Source: Candidatus Dojkabacteria bacterium (GTDB lineage Bacteria > Patescibacteriota > Dojkabacteria > SC72 > T1SED10-24). Taken from it: a DNA stretch of 64,000 nt. The notes below the pieces were generated by a model. That model saw nothing but the letters and a program-made list of their open reading frames with translations. It did not search any database and was not told the DNA's origin. This document shows, piece after piece, positions 60,117 through 64,000 of the stretch; the stretch's first letter is position 1, and each line of letters begins with the position of its first letter. Location of the stretch: the NCBI GenBank assembly GCA_003554185.1, contig PWFU01000107.1, positions 1 to 64,000 of the forward strand, given 5' to 3'. Both the position numbers and the translations under genes were made by a program.

Positions 60117-61329
60117 TACTGTGATTATTTGATTTTAGATTACTATAGCTACTTATATTCAATAATAATCCTATTGCTGCAAAAGTAACTATTGTTGCAG
60201 AACCACCATACGTTAAGAATGGTAAAGGTAAACCTGTAATTGGTATTATACCTACATTTGCTGCCATGTTTAATAGTGTTTGTAGTACTAGCCATATTGT
60301 TATTCCAATAGCAATCATTTTCCCATGTTGATCTGGTGCATTTCTGGCAATCTGATATCCCTTAAAAAAGAAGAAAATCCATAATCCAACTAACAGCAGT
60401 GCACTAATAACTCCGAATTCTTCTAGGTATACTGCAAAAGTTGAATCAGTAAATGCTGTATTTTCAACCAAATATCCAAATCTTTGTCTTGATTGTCCAA
60501 AGCCCTTTCCCCAAAATCCACTCGACCCTATACCTATCAAAATTTGATGTAACTGGTATCCTGTACCTCTTGGGTCTGCGACCTCTCCTGTAGCTAAAAG
60601 TTGTAAATATGTATAGACTCTTTCAAATCTATAGGGAGCGGATAATATTGCTGCGACTATGGTTACTACACCAACTGCACATAATTTAAGAATGTTGTGT
60701 ATTTGATATCTGTGAGTAGCAAAAAGAATGTACATTATAATTGTGGTTGCAAGTATTAAGAGGGTTGTTCCCATATCTGGTTGCAACATTATTAGAATAG
60801 CGAATAATGCAATTATTGCACAGTAAATCAAACTTTTTTCCCAAGCTTTTTTATTCAGGACCTTTTTCGTAGCGTCTTCAAGATTCTTGGTCTTTTGATT
60901 GTATTTGTATAACCATCCTGCTAGATATATTATGAGAATAGGTTTTGCAAATTCTGAAGGTTGTAGCCTAACTGACCCTATTTCAAACCATCTCGTAGCT
61001 CCATTAATCTCTGTTCCAAAAATTAAGACCAAGATTAGTAGAACTATTGAAATTATGAAAAAGGGAGTAATGTGTTTAACAATCTTTCCGTAGTCTATTG
61101 AATAGATAAGTATTCCTACAAGTATCCCCCCTATAATCCACAGTAGATGTAATTTAAGAAAGTGAAATTGATCACCAAATTCTTGTTGGGCAGTATATGA
61201 GCTTGCATTGTAAATCATTATGGTTCCCAAAAAGGCCATTAATCCAGTAAACACCAAGAGCGAAAGATCTGGCTTTCCTCTTTGTTCTTTTTTGTTTTCT
61301 GCAATACCATTTTTGCGTTTCATATTCAT
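60100..61329 (-). CDS. ftsW: SEDS glycosyltransferase FtsW
   Basis: The lipid II polymerase of the division site, partner of FtsI. The 409-residue protein has about ten membrane helices with WFEIGSVRLQPSEFAKP (about 123-139), the QPDMGTTLLI motif containing the catalytic Asp region, GSSGFWGKGFGQS and TGLPLPFLTYGGSA. FtsW rather than RodA is preferred because murG follows directly. Confidence 0.93.
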   Translation of the reverse strand: MNMKRKNGIAENKKEQRGKPDLSLLVFTGLMAFLGTIMIYNASSYTAQQEFGDQFHFLKLHLLWIIGGILVGILIYSIDYGKIVKHITPFFIISIVLLILVLIFGTEINGATRWFEIGSVRLQPSEFAKPILIIYLAGWLYKYNQKTKNLEDATKKVLNKKAWEKSLIYCAIIALFAILIMLQPDMGTTLLILATTIIMYILFATHRYQIHNILKLCAVGVVTIVAAILSAPYRFERVYTYLQLLATGEVADPRGTGYQLHQILIGIGSSGFWGKGFGQSRQRFGYLVENTAFTDSTFAVYLEEFGVISALLLVGLWIFFFFKGYQIARNAPDQHGKMIAIGITIWLVLQTLLNMAANVGIIPITGLPLPFLTYGGSATIVTFAAIGLLLNISSYSNLKSNNHSNARTR

Positions 61330-61337
61330 CTTACACC

Positions 61338-61343
61338 AATATA
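61338..61343 (-). promoter_or_regulatory. -10 box of ftsW
   Basis: TATATT ends 8 nt before the first ATG (61329) of ftsW. An in-frame second ATG lies two codons on. Confidence 0.4.
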
Positions 61344-61352
61344 CTATATGCT

Positions 61353-61382
61353 ATTGAGTTTGTGAAGTTGTAAAAGTATAAT
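61353..61382 (+). promoter_or_regulatory. Promoter that decides the start of the rubredoxin-like gene
   Basis: TTGAGT (61353-61358), 18 bp and TATAAT (61377-61382). The -10 box covers an in-frame ATG at 61381, so that ATG would not be in the mRNA and ATG 61411 is the true start. Confidence 0.6.
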
Positions 61383-61410
61383 GAAAAAGATTAATTATTT
61401 ATTTGTTTGT

Positions 61411-61632
61411 ATGGAAAATAACGTAAATGACGTAAATTCCACGCAAGGGAATCAAGAAAATCCCACGCCTGAAGTTGATGTGGCAGATGAGTTTGTTTCT
61501 CAAGATTTAGAGGTATCTTGGGTAAGGTGGAAATGTCTAAACTGCGGATATGTCTATGAAGGTGCGGAAAAACTAAGTGCGTGTCCTCGATGTGGAAATT
61601 CAGATCCTGATAAGTTTGCGGATATAGATTAG
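61411..61632 (+). CDS. Small rubredoxin-like zinc-ribbon protein
   Basis: A 73-residue protein with an acidic, Asn/Gln-rich first half and a C-terminal rubredoxin-like knuckle pair: WKCLNCGYVYEG and SACPRCGNSDPDKF. The CxxC pairs bind iron or zinc in rubrerythrin-type domains. With no di-iron domain it may be a small electron carrier or a zinc ribbon. Confidence 0.8.
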   Translation: MENNVNDVNSTQGNQENPTPEVDVADEFVSQDLEVSWVRWKCLNCGYVYEGAEKLSACPRCGNSDPDKFADID

Positions 61633-61638
61633 TAGAAA

Positions 61639-61724
61639 TGCCGAGAGCGAGACTCGAACTCGCACGCCTTAGAAAAGGCACAGGATTTTAAGTCCTGCGT
61701 GTCTGCCAATTCCACCATCTCGGC
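61639..61724 (-). tRNA. tRNA-Leu (anticodon UAA)
   Basis: On the minus strand the gene begins GCCGAGATGGTGG and forms a cloverleaf with a 7-bp acceptor stem (GCCGAGA/TCTCGGC), anticodon stem CAGGA/TCCTG with loop CTTAAAA (anticodon TAA), a long class II variable arm (TGCCTTTTCTAAGGCG) and the T arm GCGAGTTCGAGTCTCGC. The discriminator is A and CCA is not encoded. Confidence 0.95.
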
Positions 61725-61740
61725 AAAACATAACACCACA

Positions 61741-61770
61741 ATTATATTCTACACCAATGTACTATTACAA
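61741..61770 (-). promoter_or_regulatory. tRNA-Leu promoter
   Basis: TTGTAA (61765-61770), 18 bp and TATAAT (61741-61746) on the minus strand, 16 nt before the tRNA 5' end. Confidence 0.6.
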
Positions 61771-61812
61771 GGATAGTTGGTGTTTCGTACTCCAAATATT
61801 TAAGCAAGATGG

Positions 61813-61885
61813 AGGTGACGACGGGATTCGAACCCGTGATAGTGGTTTTGCAGACCACGGCCTTAACCAGCTTGGCTACGTCACC
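61813..61885 (-). tRNA. tRNA-Cys (anticodon GCA)
   Basis: On the minus strand: acceptor stem GGTGACG/CGTCACC, anticodon loop CTGCAAA (anticodon GCA), T arm ACGGGTTCGAATCCCGT. The discriminator is U73, the identity base of tRNA-Cys. CCA is not encoded in the DNA. Confidence 0.95.
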
Positions 61886-61890
61886 ATTAC

Positions 61891-61919
61891 TTGTTAAATT
61901 GAGCCTCTCCTAGTATACT
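61891..61919 (+). promoter_or_regulatory. Promoter of the four-helix protein gene, palindromic -10
   Basis: TTGTTA (61891-61896), 17 bp and TATACT (61914-61919). The box is part of the palindrome AGTATACT (61912-61919), which reads TATACT on both strands and could also serve tRNA-Cys on the minus strand. Confidence 0.6.
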
Positions 61920-61954
61920 TTATCGTAAGTATTTTGAGCAAGTGTTTTTTGTAT

Positions 61955-62359
61955 ATGAAAAAGACGATTTACGAGTTTATAATCTATGTTTTTTGTTTCT
62001 CATTCGTGGGATTGTTTTTCCAAGCTTTGGATTTACCAGATGAGATTATCCCCTTGGCACTAGTCCTTTTAATTGTAGGTTTTGGGATGGTTTTTTCTAA
62101 ACATTTATTGAAATTCTTAACAGTTAAAGTTGTTTTTTTAACAAGATTATTAGCTGTTTTTTTAATAGTTTTTGGAATATTCTACATCTTTTATATGTTC
62201 CTCCCTGGCTTTGATATTGATCCAATAGTTGTTCAAGAGGTGAATTGGGACTGGGTATCGATAAAGGAGTTTGAATTTGATAAAATAAGCTCTATAGCAG
62301 TTTTGGCTTTTGTTGTTGCCCTGTTATCATCGTTAGTTAAATTATTGGAAGAATCGTAA
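61955..62359 (+). CDS. Unknown membrane protein with about four helices
   Basis: From ATG 61955 the protein has 134 residues and about four hydrophobic helices, with one polar stretch between helices three and four (GFDIDPIVVQEVNWDWVSIKE). A TTG at 61934 lies 14 nt after the -10 box and could be used instead. No family is recognised. It precedes secG by 1 nt, so the two are translated together. Confidence 0.75.
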   Translation: MKKTIYEFIIYVFCFSFVGLFFQALDLPDEIIPLALVLLIVGFGMVFSKHLLKFLTVKVVFLTRLLAVFLIVFGIFYIFYMFLPGFDIDPIVVQEVNWDWVSIKEFEFDKISSIAVLAFVVALLSSLVKLLEES

Positions 62360-62360
62360 T

Positions 62361-62600
62361 ATGAGTCAAGAGCTTCTAAGCGGTTTATTGATTGCACAGA
62401 TAATTATGGGAATACTTTTAATAACTTTTATTATGCTCCAAAATCGTACTGAGGGTATGGGACAGTTATTTGGTGGAGGTGGTGGTGGAGAACACTTTAG
62501 AACACGTCGTGGAGTAGAGTCTTTTCTTTACTATGCTACTATCGTTTTAATTGTTGCTTTTGCAATCAATTCCTTTGTTATAGTTAAGTATTCTGGCTAA
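62361..62600 (+). CDS. secG: Protein translocase subunit SecG
   Basis: A 79-residue protein with two membrane helices separated by a glycine-rich loop: LLITFIMLQNRTEGMGQLFGG, then the RTRRGVESFLYYAT stretch. This is the SecG pattern of length, topology and loop. It assists SecYEG export. Confidence 0.9.
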   Translation: MSQELLSGLLIAQIIMGILLITFIMLQNRTEGMGQLFGGGGGGEHFRTRRGVESFLYYATIVLIVAFAINSFVIVKYSG

Positions 62601-62611
62601 TCTCTTGATAT

Positions 62612-64000
62612 ATGAAGAATATTTTTTCAAAGTTACAGATTAGAGAATTCTTTTGGAATTATCCAAAATTTCTTTTTAATATAATACGTTTTACTAACCC
62701 CCTATTTACTGTATTAATAGCATTTTTCTTAGCTTACTTCTCTTTTGTTTTTTTGACATCTGCTACGGGAGGAAACATTCTAGATCCAAAGGATGAAAAT
62801 AAGGTGGTTGAAGGGACAGTTGGTAGCATGACTTCTACAAATCCTATGTATTTAACTGAGAATCAAGTAGATAGAGATTTTTATAGTTTAGTCTACGACA
62901 AATTTATAGAATTGGATTCTGATGGTAAGCCCGTATCTAGTATTGCAGAAGAATGGGAAAAGAAATCAGAATTGGAATATTTTTTTGAGATATCAGATGA
63001 TTTTTTTTGGCATGATGGTAAGAGGCTTACAGCCGAAGACGTGATTTGGAATTTTGAAGTATCTATACGTTTAGCTCAGGATTATGGTCAAGAAACTTAT
63101 GGTTCGGCATTGGAAGGTGTGGAAGTAGAAAAAGTTGGTAAAAATGAAATAGAGTTTACCTTAGAAGAACCAAATGCAACGTTTTGGGAAGCAATCTCGG
63201 AATATATGATTCCAAAACACATATACGAAGGATACTCATTAGGAAATTTTTCTAGAACTAAGGGTTTGGCTAATCCTGTGGGATCAGGGAAATTCTCAGT
63301 AGATGCGATTTTAAGTGATGGTTTTAGATTAAATGCAAGAGAAGATGATTTTGAAATAGAGGAATATGAATATCTTTTTTTCGAGGATTATGATGAATTA
63401 GGTCTTGCAGTTAAGAATAATAAGTTGGATTTAATTAGTAATGTTGATATTTACGAGTTAGATTATTTGGATGAATATCCGTTTTTTAATGTAGAGAGTT
63501 CTGTGTTGTACAGAAGGAACAAAATGATTTATTTTAATAACAGGAAGAGTGCTTTTGAGGATTCGGAAATTAGACGAGCAGTATCTTGGTTAGTGGATAA
63601 AGATAGTTTGTTAGAAAAATCTCGGGTTTATGGTGAGCCTTCTAAAGGTCCTATACCAAAAACATCCTGGGCTTTTAGTGAAGAATTGGAGGCTCAAAAT
63701 TATAATCCTAAAGAAGCGAAAGAACTATTAGAAGAACTCGGTTATAAACGTGATGGTCAATATTATACAACCGAAGATGAGAGGATTCTTTCTTTAGAGC
63801 TTAAATTTTTGGACACTGATATTAACAACAGACTTGTTTATACTCTTCAGGATTTATTAGAAGATGAAGGTGTATTATTAAACTTGGTTCCTTTAACTTA
63901 TGACCAGTTGATGAGGGAAGTTTTACCTAGAAGGGATTTTGATCTTTTGTTAAATGAGATTGAGTTAACTGTGGATCCTGATCAGTATAATTTGTGGCAT
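62612..64000 (+). CDS. Peptide-type ABC transporter substrate-binding protein, 3' end cut by the window
   Basis: An open frame runs from ATG 62612 to the window edge (463 codons, no stop). An N-terminal membrane helix (about 30-55) precedes an SBP_bac_5 domain with FFWHDGKRLTAEDVIWNFE (family signature, about 130-148), ANPVGSGKFSV and DSEIRRAVSWLVDKD. Such proteins bind oligopeptides or similar ligands outside the cell for ABC import. Here the N-terminal helix is not followed by a lipobox Cys, so it seems to be anchored by the helix. The permease genes, if any, lie beyond the window. Confidence 0.9.
   Translation, partial: MKNIFSKLQIREFFWNYPKFLFNIIRFTNPLFTVLIAFFLAYFSFVFLTSATGGNILDPKDENKVVEGTVGSMTSTNPMYLTENQVDRDFYSLVYDKFIELDSDGKPVSSIAEEWEKKSELEYFFEISDDFFWHDGKRLTAEDVIWNFEVSIRLAQDYGQETYGSALEGVEVEKVGKNEIEFTLEEPNATFWEAISEYMIPKHIYEGYSLGNFSRTKGLANPVGSGKFSVDAILSDGFRLNAREDDFEIEEYEYLFFEDYDELGLAVKNNKLDLISNVDIYELDYLDEYPFFNVESSVLYRRNKMIYFNNRKSAFEDSEIRRAVSWLVDKDSLLEKSRVYGEPSKGPIPKTSWAFSEELEAQNYNPKEAKELLEELGYKRDGQYYTTEDERILSLELKFLDTDINNRLVYTLQDLLEDEGVLLNLVPLTYDQLMREVLPRRDFDLLLNEIELTVDPDQYNLWH

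Noticed and set aside
61381-61410. ATG 61381 as start of the rubredoxin-like gene
   Set aside because: This ATG overlaps the -10 box TATAAT, so it would not be transcribed.
1-64000. CRISPR arrays, insertion sequences, prophage or plasmid genes
   Set aside because: No regularly spaced repeats, transposase, integrase or phage proteins were found on either strand.

Overview
The window is AT-rich, very gene-dense DNA (over 95% coding, no gene-free stretch above 300 bases) from a bacterium that builds a peptidoglycan wall. Low GC, short proteins, pared-down or membrane-fused Mur ligases, many small unknown membrane proteins and almost no intergenic space suggest a Candidate Phyla Radiation (Patescibacteria) lineage. 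I cannot name the phylum. TGA ends normal genes (for example truB), so the UGA-glycine code of Absconditabacteria/Gracilibacteria does not apply. No rRNA, CRISPR array, insertion sequence or prophage was seen.

Layout. 1-6.9 kb: mutS, a degenerate sensor kinase facing an OmpR-type regulator, hisS and an undecaprenol/diacylglycerol kinase fired from overlapping divergent promoters, and an unknown membrane protein. 6.9-11.2 kb: a class A penicillin-binding protein facing a VanY-type carboxypeptidase. 11.2-17.6 kb (minus): a thrS-infC-rpmI-rplT-pheS-pheT operon like that of E. coli, with two oddities: pheT is cut by one in-frame TAA, and infC overlaps rpmI by 155 nt. 17.7-26.5 kb: RNA modification, recG, tyrS, truB, rsmI, tatD, two FAM173-like methyltransferases and a 41-residue membrane protein. 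26.6-30.1 kb: small unknown, a Fic-fold protein with a broken catalytic motif, a VWC-like surface protein and a GH18 protein.

30-62 kb is dominated by cell-wall and division genes scattered on both strands: mraZ-rsmH-ftsL-ftsI, murA-metK, murB, a MurC/Mpl-type ligase with an arginyltransferase-like partner, murE with a histidine kinase and response regulator, membrane-anchored murF with a FemX-like transferase, mraY with an NlpC/P60-like protein, an ATP-grasp ligase and a threonine-synthase-like PLP enzyme, then pcm, mltG, a LysW-like carrier, rlmN, clpC, murG and ftsW. The end holds tRNA-Leu(UAA), tRNA-Cys(GCA), secG and the start of a peptide-binding ABC transporter protein.

Together these give nearly the whole lipid II pathway (MurA, B, C/Mpl, E, F, MraY, MurG), its polymerases (FtsW, FtsI, class A PBP), tailoring or hydrolysis (VanY, MltG, FemX) and lipid-carrier recycling (DgkA-like). 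The most unusual regulatory trait is that at least 16 genes carry a TATAAT-like -10 box 4-8 nt before the start codon, which predicts leaderless mRNAs. The best candidate for an undescribed system is the minus-strand cluster at 48.7-52.9 kb (PLP enzyme, ATP-grasp ligase, NlpC/P60-like protein, MraY), with a LysW-like carrier 1.8 kb away.
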